Source: Gnetum montanum
Taxonomy: Eukaryota; Streptophyta; Gnetopsida; Gnetales; Gnetaceae
DNA: 64,000 nt
Reading direction: 5' to 3'
Assembly: GCA_015680685.1 (NCBI GenBank)
Contig: MNCI01011411.1
Location: 182,569-246,568, forward strand
Part shown: positions 11,102 to 21,743 of the stretch, in pieces
How positions within the stretch are numbered: the first letter of the stretch is position 1
Layout: the number at the start of each line of letters is the position of its first letter
Translations under genes and position numbers: made by a program
The notes under the pieces: generated by a model
The model's input: only the letters and a program-made list of their open reading frames with translations
Databases searched by the model: none
Told to the model about the DNA's origin: nothing

Positions 11102-11952
11102 TGATGAGTGACGAGGTACCCCTACACTCAACCATATGAATACAAGTACTTCACGCACGATCCGGTTGAACTTCGCAGATAGACTAGTTGTGGGATCTAG
11201 ATAGTTACTCGTAGATCATAGTTCATTGTCTTTCCACCTAGACTAGTATTAGCTTTGTCACATATGGTTTAGTCCAGAGTGAGGTGTATGATGTGTTCCT
11301 ACACTAATGCTACTCCTGGGTATGAATGGAAATAATATCAACTAAGCTAGGAGAGAGAGGGTGAGAGAGAATCTAACCTAGCCTAAGTGTGATGAGCATT
11401 TGTTCCTTAATCATCTGTACACATCTTGGACCTCGTGCAAGACTACCACTAGGATTACCAAGCACATGGCCTAGGTACACTACTGGGTTACCAAGTAGTC
11501 ACACTTAAAATGCTCGTGATTAAGTCGTACTCATTCTGTGTTACTAGGAGATAAGGGTAGAGAGATATTAACTAAGAAAATAATAAATAACAATAAAAAT
11601 TAAATAATTAAGCTAAGTGGATGCTACAATGATGAAGTAATCTCAATATTTATTATTGGTCATGTGTGTGTCCAAGTATGTCACACTTTAATAAGGATGC
11701 CATACAATTACAATCATCACACTGCGGGCATGCACTGGGAGAAAGGGTTGAGAGGAAAAACTGACAGAAAGTTCCTACCTTAATACTAAAACTTAAAAAA
11801 CTTAAAAACCTCCTTACCAAATCTACTTGCCTCTTATTTATAGATGGGGAAACAGGCTATGATATCACATATGTGATATCGCGTCTAGGTTGTGATATCG
11901 CATACATGATATCATGGGTGCGATATCACAACCAACAATTCATGACTCATCA
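11102..11952 (-). repeat. E3 3' LTR
   Basis: 851 bp with TGATGAGT at one end and ACTCATCA at the other (8-bp terminal inverted repeat). It aligns by eye along its length with 16505-17352, including the shared words GGTACCCCTACAC, GATCCGGT and CTAGACTAGTATTAGC. U3 lies at the high-coordinate end. Confidence 0.9.
11835..11930 (-). promoter_or_regulatory. E3 LTR promoter: TATA box plus GATATC palindrome array
   Basis: TATAAATA (minus) at 11835-11842. Immediately upstream, at 11861-11930, are five GATATC palindromes and flanking CACATATGTG/ GCGATATC arrangements, each self-complementary or nearly so. The same layout occurs in every LTR of this family in the window. Confidence 0.65.
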
Positions 11953-11990
11953 TACCCCCATGACTGAATGAAAACTCATTCTTGAGTTAA
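11953..11990 (-). promoter_or_regulatory. E3 polypurine tract and conserved small hairpin
   Basis: Minus-strand CAGTCATGGGGGTA abuts the LTR start TGATGAG, as a plus-strand-primer PPT should. Just upstream is an AACTC...GAGTT-type inverted repeat. The same block abuts the LTRs at 22532, 31843, 35410 and 52467. Confidence 0.7.
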
Positions 11991-12034
11991 AGTGAGAACA
12001 AGCTCCATTGATTACACAGTGGATAGGTATGGGA

Positions 12035-12912
12035 TTATTGATTGACTAGAATGGATTCATGCCACAGTGTGGAATTAAAACAAAATTGAGACACAACACG
12101 AAGAATGCAAAAGAAAATCCTATGACTACAAAATTGGGTGGAACTCATGTAGTTCATGGTGGCAATGACTCCTTCATGGATGCCTTTCCCTTGTCTTGTG
12201 CTCCAGGTCTTTGGATTTGATGGCATTGAAGTATGGCTTGGAGTTTCTCCTCTTGTAAGGCCTTGAGTGCCTTGGCGTGCATGTAAGTTTGCACTTATGC
12301 CATAGAGGCATCCCAGTCAGTCTTCTCTTTTTCTTCTGCCACCCTTTTATTCTCTATCAATAGTTTATTAAGTTGCTTAGTTCTGAAATTTTCCAGCTAG
12401 TTCTGAGCAACCTTTGGCCCTATATTCGAAAGGTTTAATACTTCCGAAATGGCTTGAATAGAGAAATCAATAGTCACACCACAACTGTTAATCATGGTGC
12501 CTTCTTCTTTATTATGCCAAAATTGGTACGTTTCCCATAAATACCAGGCACCGCTTTCAGAGAGGGTAGGCCACAATGGGGACCCTTTGAGGTGATCCCT
12601 AATGGCCTCTAGAGAAAATTCTACGAAAGGTCAAACGTTTAATTCCACGATCACTGCAGTTAATATGGATCTTTCATGGATGGCTTGAACACAATCCTGG
12701 GGCAACGTGAGATGTCATCCTTATTCAGACATTGCAGCAGCTCCTCATTCCACCTACCTTGATTGTATAGTGGTAGGGTCTTCTTGATGGATACTAAATG
12801 ATTATTCTTCCTGCTCTGCATATTGTTCGGAAGGAACTTATCCTTCATGTCTCCTAGGTCGCTTGATCACACCTTGAGTAGGACCTTCCTATTTTCTGCG
12901 TTTCGGGGCCAT
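12035..12912 (-). pseudogene. ORF-C of E3 (plant transposon protein-like, coiled coil), internally deleted
   Basis: Minus-strand ATG at 12912 gives MAPKRRK. After several stops a recognisable segment follows: PFVEFSLEAIRDHLKGS, PLWPTLSESGAWYLWETYQF and a region like the start of the 'putative plant transposon protein' domain (Pfam Transposase_32; recognised from memory). It then passes into LENFRTKQLNKLLIENKRVA, a coiled-coil stretch shared with D. At KALKALQEE it jumps directly to LQAILQCHQIQRPGAQDK, the C-terminal end in D, so most of the coiled coil is deleted. Function is unknown; it lies where envelope-like or accessory ORFs sit in other plant gypsy elements. Confidence 0.65.
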
Positions 12913-12944
12913 CTAATGAAACGAGACCAATCATTAGTAAGGTT

Positions 12945-13040
12945 GTATATATATATTTTTTGGATGTGATATTGCGTACACAATAGCATGGATGTGATAT
13001 CACATCAGCTGAAATATCATGTACGCGATATCGTGGCCTA
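12945..13040 (-). promoter_or_regulatory. Internal U3-like promoter upstream of E3 ORF-C
   Basis: A GATATC/GATATT palindrome array at 12962-13035 (including TACGCGATATCG) is followed on the minus strand by TATATATATACAACC at about 12942-12956 and then the ORF-C ATG at 12912. It repeats the array-TATA order of the LTR promoter. Confidence 0.5.
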
Positions 13041-13362
13041 TCGATGTTAGGGAACTTTATAGAATGTACCAAATTTTTAATATTTTTTTGAAATTAAATG
13101 ATGTAAACTAAGGACATATTGATGAGTGTTAAAGGGTTCTAGGGTAATTCAACTAGTTCTAAAGGCACGAAAATTATGATGGTGTGAAATTTATCAATAA
13201 GGACCTTGGATGGTAAGGGGGAGAAAAAGGTTATGTGATGGTTCATAGGAATGTTTGAATCAGAGGGATAGTAATAAGGGAAAGAATATTTTTGACAATA
13301 CGTTGAGGGTAATAGATGGTGTGCAAAAGATGTGTTATGAGTGCAAATTACAAAAATTATGC

Positions 13363-14060
13363 AAGCAGGTCCTCACCAAAGCAGGTTCCAACCTCTAATG
13401 CCCTTGTGTAACCACACCTTAAAATGTCCGTAGGCAATAGAATGGTTAAATGTAATCCACACTAGTTCCAAAAAACACACACATGTAAGTATCATTGGAA
13501 TGAGGTAAGAATTTTACACTACATAAGACATGAGCTACAATTACATGAACAATGAGATGAGATGGACTATAGAAGGGATTGTAGAGATTGGGACATGAGG
13601 TAACTGACCCAAGGCACAATGAATCCTGTGTGTAAAGCATGATTAATGTGTCATTAACTTGTCGTTCCAAGATTAGGACCAAGTTCATTCCTCTGATCAG
13701 TGTTGTTTCATCCCATGATGAGCGACTATGAGAGTACCATAACAACAAGGCGTACGATCACTTGGCATTTTGTTCAAGGAAGGAGTGATATTTGCTTTGT
13801 GGCACTTTCTTTGTTTTTTTTTGAATGCTGAATCTAAAGAAGCCGTCAACCCTCAGGCATGGGTGCATGTCTTTCCAGTGGGACCCCCTAGAACAACATT
13901 GGATTTTTGAGTGCCTTGTGATTACTCTTGCTCCCATTTTGTGTTAGATCTACAAGGATCTTAGTACAACCATGTTGTGTGATAACTCTCGTAGATGTCA
14001 CCAAAGAGAATCCGCAAGTCCCCTTGATGTCACACCCTAATCATTCCCTCTTGATCCATC
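13363..14060 (-). other. Conserved noncoding cassette (E3 copy)
   Basis: Contains three blocks shared with other copies: a GGTCCTC-CCAAAGCAGG block at 13368, a GGCATGGGT...CATGTCTTTCCAGTG block near 13857, and a GTCCCCTTGATGTCACACCC block near 14018. No coding potential is evident. Minus-strand ORFs here have no recognisable domain. Confidence 0.6.
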
Positions 14061-14384
14061 CTTCTTCATTCTGGGTATAATGAACACAAAATTAATTTTA
14101 AGTTTTAAGAATGTCAAGAATATCACTGTACCCTTGAACAGAACCTCTTAATTTGTAGAATGGATGAGTGGGTGTAATGGGCTTACTGTCCAAATAATTG
14201 ATCACTTGAGACTCGATAACATAGAACAAAGCTCAACCAATGAGCTACATGAGTGTTTTATTCATAGATGAGATTACTTATAAAAATATGAAAAGACAAA
14301 AAGAAAAAAAGGTAACAAAAAAGAAATTGAAAAACTAGAAAATAAAAAATTGTAAAATTAAAGAAAATGAAAAATATTTATTAA

Positions 14385-16363
14385 TCCTGCTTGTTATTAG
14401 AATGGGGGATATCCCCCATAACTAAATGGTTGAGCATGGTGAGGATTAATAAATCAAAGATGGGGATCCTTGCATGTTGGAAATATCGAAACTTGGTCAT
14501 ACTTATCCCATGGGGTTCACACACTTGATTATAGTAAGCATAGTGGGGAAATTTATAAGATGTGGTTACCGGGTAAAGAGTTGACCCACTATGATACTCA
14601 AGACTGTAAGATGGCATGCAAGGATTGAGATGTCACCCTCCATGGCTGTATTCATTAGGTTGTATGGTTGTTGGAGTGTTAATTGGTGGCCTTGATGAGG
14701 TGACATGAGGTGTTGGGTTTGAGGAGAAGGATGCACAAAAGTGTTGGACTTGTGTTGAGTTGGAGAGTGTAGTGGCCTTGGAATTGTGTTGTCCCTTCCT
14801 ACGATCATGTCTAAAGAAGGGATGCCTTTGATGTTGAGGGGGTCTCTAATTGCTGTTGGTAATAGTAGCACAAGTAATGTTCGTGGGTTGTTGCTATGGT
14901 GTAGACACTTCAGGAATAGTTGGTGGTGATGTAGAAGGAGGGAAAGGATGAGAATGTTGAAATTTAGGAGAAGTGTAAGGTCCACAAGGCGGTGGTTGTG
15001 TTGAGGACATGGGCTGATAGTATTGAGGAGAATGATAATGCGGCAAGATAGAGTATGTTGACCCAGTTGGGGAAACAAAATGTTGGACTAGATAAGCATT
15101 TGGATTTGGATGATAAGAAGGGTGTCTCTAGTTTAGGGATGGCTTCCCCATGACTAGGATTACTGCCACTATGATTGAACACAATATCTTTGTACGAACT
15201 TTGGGTGTAACGTGCTTCCCCAATGCTCATATAAATGTAACAAGATTAGGCATTGGCCTTTGGGATGATTGTACAGGCAAGTGTTGCATTCATACGTATG
15301 ATTGACAGTTGAGCTCTTATTTTCTTCATCCCTTCTTTCCGATTGTCTAATGATATTTTGTCCTGCTTCTCAGGTTGTCAAAACTCTATCTCCAATAATA
15401 TTGATATATTCTCCACAATTTTTATGCATCCATTCCAACATCTTATTGATCTTTGCCTCGATTTCATCTAATGATTGTTGTACTGGCAAAGATGGTTCTT
15501 CCTCCTTGAGATAGGTTGATTTCTCCTTTTTGTGATTATGCACCTCTATTAAGTTGATATTTTGGTCCCGTTGATGTTTTTCAACACTCTCCCATCTAGC
15601 CATTTTTCCTTCTTCTTTTGCTACCTACTTAATAAGCTCTTGGAATTGATGGGTTTTTAGTTCGTATAGTTGACCTTGGGCATACATCCCTAGGGTCTCT
15701 TTTGTTTCATTACAAAGCCCATCAATGATATGGTACATTAGCCTTTCCTCGGAGAACTCATGACCTGGATAGTTGTTTAATAGTGCATAATATCTTTCTA
15801 AGGCCATGTCCAAGGGTTCATGTTGTGCTCATTTTCACTCTTGGATTTGTTTCCTCAAGGTCGATGCTCTTGTGTAGGTTTGATATCTTTTGTTAAAGAG
15901 TTCTACTATTGTTGGCCAATGTCAAATTGAATTTGGTTTTAACAATCTATACCATACTTTTGCTTGGCCAATGAGTGTCATAGGAAAGAGCTTGAGTTTT
16001 TGCCAACCGTTATCAATGTTGTTCCATGCATAGGCATCATAGAAGGCTTGTAAATGTTGTTTTGGATCTAAGTCATATCCTCCTGAGAAATTGGAAAAGT
16101 TGTTTAAATCAAGCCTAGGTAGGTGGCTCTCTTTACGATGCCTATGGGTGATTCTAACAGCCTCTTGTATTTGCATTAGGCTTGTAGTGGCCAGTAGGGG
16201 TTCATATTCATCGAGTAAGTTATGCTTTCATGAATTGGGGTGATGCTACCTTGTTTATGTTTATAAGAAACCCCCACCTCAGATTGCATACTCCAATCTT
16301 GATTATTCTCCAATGAATTGCCTCACTATATGTGGCATTATCGTAGTCTTGTAGGAGAGGCAT
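14385..16363 (-). pseudogene. Gag of E3
   Basis: A minus-strand ATG at 16363 (MPLLQDYDNATYSEA) opens the frame about 120 nt after the PBS. The gag core follows: LDLNNFSNFSGGYDLDPKQHL, then LKLFPMTLIGQAKVWYRLL, and further PGHEFSEERLMYHIIDGL and a GMYAQGQLYELKTHQFQEL segment. This resembles Athila-type gag of plant Ty3/gypsy (family knowledge). A zinc knuckle CNTCLYNHPKGQC (CX2CX3HX4C) lies at about 15250-15290. The rest to 14385 is Pro/Gln/His/Ser-rich, as in other gag tails. Stops and frameshifts occur near 15830, 15620 and 15240. No protease follows, unlike E5 and B. Confidence 0.8.
14402..14419 (-). promoter_or_regulatory. Central PPT-like 18-bp perfect palindrome
   Basis: ATGGGGGATATCCCCCAT at the end of the gag frame. 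It corresponds to AGTCATGGGGGAGATATCC in E4 and the GGGGGAGATGG tracts after pol in B, and resembles the real PPT (AGTCATGGGGG). Confidence 0.6.
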
Positions 16364-16485
16364 GGTTGTGAAATTGTGTGTGAATTTGTATGTGACTTTT
16401 TGTAATTATTTCTTCCTAAAAGATATATTGTTAATTCCTATACAACAACCTTGTATGATATAACTAATCTAGATAACTAGCACCA

Positions 16486-16503
16486 TCCCCAACAATGGCG
16501 CCA
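16486..16503 (-). promoter_or_regulatory. E3 primer-binding site (tRNA-Asp)
   Basis: Minus strand TGGCGCCATTGTTGGGGA, one base after the LTR. Plant tRNA-Asp gives TGGCGCCGTTGCCGGGGA; the site differs at three positions, all transitions. It fixes element orientation. Confidence 0.85.
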
Positions 16504-16504
16504 A

Positions 16505-17352
16505 TGATGAGTGGCAAGGTACCCCTACACAACCATACGAATACGAGCACTTCATGTATGATCTGGTCGAACTCCGCAGAAAGACTAGTTGTGGTATTTA
16601 GACAGCTACTCGTAGATCACAGTTTGCTGTCTTCCCACCTAGACTAGTATTAGCTTTGTCATGTATGGTTTAGTCTAGAGTGAGGTGTATGATGTGTTCC
16701 TACATTGATGCTACTCCTAGGTATGATGGGAAATAATATCAACTAAGCTAGAAGAGAGAGGATGAGAGAGAATCTAAAATAGCCTAAGTGTGATGAGCAT
16801 TCATTCCTTAATCATCCATACACAACTTGGACTTCGTGCATGACTACCACTGGGATTACCAAGCACATGGCCTAGGTACACTACTGGGTTACTAACTAGT
16901 CACACTTAAATGCTCGTGATTAAGTCGTACTCATTCCGCGTTACTAGGAGATAAGGGTAGAGAGATATTAACTAAGAAAGAAATAAATAACAATAACAAT
17001 TAAATAATTAAGCTAAGTAGATGCTACAATGATGAAGTAATCTCGATCTTTATTGCTGGTCATGTGTGTGTCCAAGTACATCACACTCGAATAAGGATGT
17101 CGTACAATTACAATCATCACACTGCAGGTATGCACTGGGAGAAAGGGTTGAGAGGAAAAACTGACAAAAAGTTCCTACCTTAATACTAAAACTAAAAAAA
17201 CTTAAAAAATTCCTTACCAAATTTTCTTGTCTCTTATTTATAGATGAGGAGACAGGCTACGATATTGTGTACGTGATATTGCGTCTAGGCTGTGATATCG
17301 CGTACGTGATATCATGGGTGCGATATCACAATCAACAATTCATGACTCATCA
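16505..17352 (-). repeat. E3 5' LTR with GATATC array and TATA box
   Basis: 848 bp, TGATGAGT...ACTCATCA. TATAAATA is at 17235-17242 and the palindrome array at 17261-17331, including GTGATATCGCGTACGTGATA. Closely matches 11102-11952. Confidence 0.9.
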
Positions 17353-18740
17353 CACCTCTTCTTAGAGTGATAAGTTTGTAATGTGTCTTGTGTTAAAGTT
17401 ATTTATACATTTGTAGTTCCTTCACAATTACCTTATCATGTATCTAGTTCTTGTTTTTATGTCTTGGGTTTTAAAGCTATAGGACTAGCTTTATTCAATA
17501 ATGTAGGAATGATGAGTTGTGTAATGACATTTTGTAAGTCTATTATAAGCCTTAAATTCAAGAAGTATTATACACATCCTATGTTTGTAGTTTTAGCATT
17601 TTTTGTTAAACTTTGTATCTCTCAAACATGTTCTCTTATCTCTTATATCACACTTTTCAATTTTGTGCATGTCTCAACCTCATTCAGGCATCTTGAGATC
17701 TTTCCAACATGTTTCCTTAGATTCTGGATGTCAATTTGGATTAACACTTGGATTCTTGGCAAGGGAGGTATGTTAATTCCCCTAGCATTGGTGCTTTTCA
17801 AAATTTTTCAACCTCATTTGGGCATCTTGAGATCTTTCCAACATGTTCCCTTAGATTCTAGATGTTAATCAGGATTAGCACTTTGATTCTTGGTAGGGGA
17901 GGTATGTTAATTCCCCTAGCATTGGTGCTCTTCTATTAATAGACCTTCTTCTTATCTAGGTTTGGGTCCAAGTGCCAAAATTATGGTTCGATTAGTTAGG
18001 GTTTTATCAATGAACCCTTGTTTATGCTTGGGCATTAACAAATCTCCACCATTATATTACAAAACTATAAATACTTGGAGTGGGCTTTCATACATAACAT
18101 AGATATAGAATTCATTTCATTTGGACATTTGACATCTGGTTTGTGTGAAGAGCTTGTTATCCCTTGACTAAGTTGATTTCTTTCTTATTTTATGTATGCT
18201 CTATGTTGTTGCTTTCACAAGTATGACTATACCTTATTAGAGTGCTACCTTACTTACATAGCATGGAATTGCTAGATCGATGCAAAGATTAGTGTTTGCA
18301 TAGTAAATAAGGCTCATGATTGTTCCTATTTTATATGATGTAGATACCTTAAAATATTAAAATACTAAAAATATTTATTTATTTAATTTTTATTACATTG
18401 AGTTATGATGATTCATCCTCATACAAGAGGTCACAACCATGTGGCATGGTGTCAGGACATTGAGATTGTAACTATGAGCTATTTATTGCTTTTAATATGT
18501 GGTGTTGCACCTATCCCATAAGGGATTATCATACATATGAGTGTTTATGAGTATTGTGCTTGTCCCACAAGGGATTGTGATGAATGTGTGTTGTTTATCA
18601 TTTTATTCTTATATTTATAAAACACATGAAAATTATAAAATATAAAATTATAGATAGTGATGATACAAGTTCTCATTGTACAATATGTATTATAGCATCC
18701 TTTATATTTATTAAACATAATGACATTCACACATGTTCTT
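17353..18740. other. Unassigned DNA with a 134-bp tandem duplication
   Basis: 17675-17808 is repeated at 17809-17934 (both start CAACCTCATT and end near CCCCTAGCATTGGTGCT), with several substitutions. The long open frame at 17383-17868 is hydrophobic, spans the duplication and matches no family I recognise. A TATA-like ACTATAAATACTTGG lies near 18065. Confidence 0.6.
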
Positions 18741-18859
18741 GGTAATTCACTCAACATCTTCTTCAAAGCTTATGATTGGATTGTATAATGTTTTGTATGA
18801 TATAATTCATTGGTCATGGCTAGTGGAACCCTTATCAATTGGGAAACAAACAATCATTA

Positions 18860-19830
18860 AAATTGTTATGGTAGGATATTTTTGGTTGACAATATTTAGG
18901 GATGTCCACCAGTTTGTCAAATCCTTTGACTGATGTCAATGAGATGATGGGATAAAAGCAAGGTTTGAAGAACTTCAATAATGGATTCAACTATTAGAAT
19001 CATTTGATCTTTTCATAGATTCCACTATGCCCTTGTGAAATGGAAAGAACTATCTTATTATTGTTATGAATTATTGTACAAAATGGATAGAAGTTGTAGC
19101 AATATTTAACTACATAATGACAATGATAGGTTAATAGGTTTGATATACCAAAGGCACTTATTTTTGATGATGAAACCAATTTCATGGGTTCTATCTATAA
19201 GAAATTGATGTAATGTTTTAGGATTAATCATATATTAACAACACCTTATCATCGCTAAGCGAATGATCAAGTAGAGATAACCAATAGAGAAGTAACATAC
19301 ATCCTTACAAGGATTGTTAATATATGTATGAAATATTGGAGCATAAAACTAAATGACATATTATGGGCCTATTGCTCCACATGAAAGCCTTCTATAGGTT
19401 ATTCTCCATCTAAATTAGTTTACAAAAAGCTTTGTAAGTTACCTAATCAAATGGAATTGTATACACTTAATACAACATGCAATTTGACCTTAACATAAAT
19501 CTAACATAGAAAGAATGTATGATAAATCTCAATGTGCAAAATGAAAATTGAAGAATAGTACTAATGTTAAATCAGGTCCACAGGGAACACCCAATAATGA
19601 CATGATGCATAGAATTCGACCTAAGAGATAAGGTCATGCATTAAAATCTCATTCATGTCACAACATACTAAATTTCAAACATTATGGGAGGGACCTTATG
19701 TTGTTCACTCTATGTTCAAATCAAGTGTCATGCAAACATATCATGTTAACATCCCATATAAACTCATTTTCTTCAATAGGTAATAATTCAAACCATTTAG
19801 GGACTTCCAAGTAGCCACCAACTCATCTTC
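18860..19830 (+). pseudogene. Ty3/gypsy integrase remnant of E4
   Basis: Plus-strand fragments in several frames give a zinc-binding-like end (MVGYFWLTIFRDVHQFVKS), FDIPKALIFDDETNFMGS (second catalytic Asp region), [20 protein letters not shown] (third catalytic Glu kept), [22 protein letters not shown], and a chromo-like tail FQTLWEGPYVVHSMF. The tail nearly matches the B element (FQTLWEGPYIIDQTF), so E4 is a plus-strand relative of B. The first catalytic region is too decayed to read. Everything upstream of the zinc-binding region is absent. Confidence 0.8.
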
Positions 19831-19885
19831 AACCTCTACTATGGCCAAAGGTCACTCTATATTTTGAATCTCTACCATGAATCTT

Positions 19886-19904
19886 AGTCATGGGGGAGAT
19901 ATCC
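19886..19904 (+). promoter_or_regulatory. Central PPT-like tract of E4
   Basis: AGTCATGGGGGAGATATCC right after the integrase/chromo frame. Same word as the genuine PPT (AGTCATGGGGG) next to the family's LTRs. Confidence 0.55.
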
Positions 19905-20465
19905 ATCCTAATTAAAATCTTGTGTGGAAATGTTACATTTTTTTAAATTTTTCTAGTTGTTTACTATTTTTCCTTTTTCTTGATATATTTTGTATTTTTA
20001 AATATTTTTTAATTCTTCTATAAATTTTCTATTTTCTTTGAGTAATTTCCTTTCTCTATGTAAATGATTTTGATATTTTTATTAATACAATTATTAATTT
20101 TTCTGTAGTAATCAACTTCATTGTTAGAATTATATTCTATGCTATCAAATTATCAAAAGGAATAATTATGCAAAGCATTGAGATCACATTGTTCATCCTT
20201 TCATTTTTGTTAGTAAGAGGTCATTATTATGGGAATAACGTGATCCTCATCACATTTGAAACTAAAAGTAACTCATGATCACATACCTTGAAGGAAGAAG
20301 GAAGTACCAAGAGGGTTGTACAAAGGTATAATATTAAGTGGATTTGCTGATTGCTATGACTTTCACTGTAGGCCATACTAGTTTCATATAGGTATATTAC
20401 TACTTATGTTTTTTATAATCATTGGAAAACGTTATTTAAAAACAATTATTTCCTTGTTATATCAC

Positions 20466-20602
20466 TAGACAAACATGTGACTCATGCTCAAAGGTAGTCC
20501 TATGATAAGGGTAATAAATTAAATAACTAATTAAATGTTAGTGAAACCATTCTTAGTATACAGGTAGAAAGACATGTGACCCATGCCTCAAGATGCTACT
20601 CT
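20466..20602 (+). other. Conserved noncoding cassette (E4 copy, two block copies)
   Basis: AGAAAGACATGTGACCCATG at about 20567, and a diverged version at about 20468, are the reverse complement of the GGGTAACATGTCTTTC block found in minus-strand elements. Two copies about 100 bp apart, as in A. Confidence 0.55.
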
Positions 20603-20700
20603 AACTAGTGGCCAAGGTCCATAATGTAAATATTAATGCTTAATTAATTATTTCTAATAATTGTATTGCATGTTTTTCAATATATTTCTTGATTAAATAG

Positions 20701-21235
20701 TGATCAATCACTGTTTGTATCAGCCACAACATTGAGGTTGCGACATCATGTACACTATGCAATGTCTGGGCCACGATGTTGGGGTCAAGATTTGATGTTA
20801 GGGTATAATCCACAAGTTTATAAATACCATGCCTAGGATCCCATTTTGAGTAAGTTTTTGATCATTCTTAGTCAGAGTAGCGAAGCTCTTACAATTTATT
20901 TTCCTCAGAGTTAGAATATTTTCTGAGTGCCCGTAGAAGGAGTCTAAAGTGTGTATGGTTCTTTGTTTGAGCATTAATGTACCTAAGCACGACAGTGTGA
21001 CAAGAATAAAACAAACTCTTTTGACAATCCTTGTAGCACTGAGAATNTAGGTACATTAATGCTCAAACAAAGAACCATACACACTTTNCCACTTTGAGCA
21101 TTCATATAGTACTTGGTAACCTAGCAACGCTTAACGTTTGGTAGCCCAACAATGCTATATGTGCTCAGGATGTGTCTAGGAAAGTGGGGCGGTTACTTGT
21201 GTTAGGCTAGCTAGGCAATAGACATTAGTTTCAAT
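20701..21235 (+). repeat. Partial 3' LTR of E4, opposite orientation
   Basis: Reads as the reverse complement of the other LTRs: decayed palindrome array at 20730-20800, TTTATAAATACC at about 20819, then AGAGTTAGAATATTTTCTGAG, and after the N-flanked artefact a stretch matching the mid-LTR (ACTTGGTAACCTAGCAACGC, GTTTGGTAGCCC). The terminus beyond about 21235 is not recognisable. Orientation agrees with the plus-strand integrase upstream. Confidence 0.7.
20946..21088. other. Assembly artefact: inverted 40-nt patch between two Ns
   Basis: 21048-21087 is the exact reverse complement of 20946-20985 and is bounded by Ns at 21047 and 21088. A contig end placed in the wrong orientation explains it better than a real hairpin. 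Confidence 0.8.
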
Positions 21236-21743
21236 CTACTCTATCCTTATTCTTCTTGTAGATGATTACATCCATAAAATATAAAATGATAAAAATTCAT
21301 ATACCTCAATTACACTTAAACCATATCCTTGAGCCTCACAAGTGTAGTTGGGAAGACAATGAATGTACTCAATGCCATTTCACTTCTTAGAGGAACTAGT
21401 GTATGAGATAACTATAGGTCCATGGAATTTGATTGAATCATACATAATGCCTTAGTGATTCGCATGGTTGGGCATAGGGGCACCTTGTTGTTCATCAAAT
21501 AGTGTTGTCCCCACATGGTGATTAGTTGATCTCATGGTGGTGGATCTAGGATGAAGCAATGTGATGACATTGCAAGAGGATAACCTTGGTTTAGAATCTT
21601 AATCGATGGGTGTGGAAATCATTCCTAATCATTCAAGCTTCAATGGAGATGAATTTTTTACATGGTGAATTTTCTCAATGGTTTATCAATCTTAAGGATT
21701 TCTAGCAAAATTTTTATGGTAGAAATTTTTTTTGTGAGGAATT

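Larger units (their letters stand above)
11102..17352 (-). mobile_element. Non-autonomous LTR retrotransposon E3 (gag plus ORF-C, no pol)
   Basis: Two direct LTRs (11102-11952 and 16505-17352) flank a 4.55-kb interior. The right LTR is followed (minus strand) by a tRNA-Asp PBS, so the element reads right to left. The flanking 5-mers are CTCCT (left) and CACCT (right), a likely target duplication with one mutation. The interior holds gag, a PPT-like palindrome, the noncoding cassette, an internal promoter-like block and ORF-C. There is no protease, RT or integrase signal, so mobilisation would need enzymes supplied by a B-type relative (inference). Confidence 0.85.

Noticed and set aside
11861-11930. 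CRISPR-like or satellite array
   Set aside because: Units are short palindromes without regular spacers, confined to LTR U3 and ORF-C upstream positions.
17383-17868. 161-codon hydrophobic plus-strand frame, possible membrane protein
   Set aside because: It spans an imperfect 134-bp tandem duplication and has no recognisable motif or conserved neighbour; composition explains it.
20946-21088. Large stem-loop in the E4 LTR
   Set aside because: Inverted segment is delimited exactly by two Ns, so misassembly is the simpler explanation.
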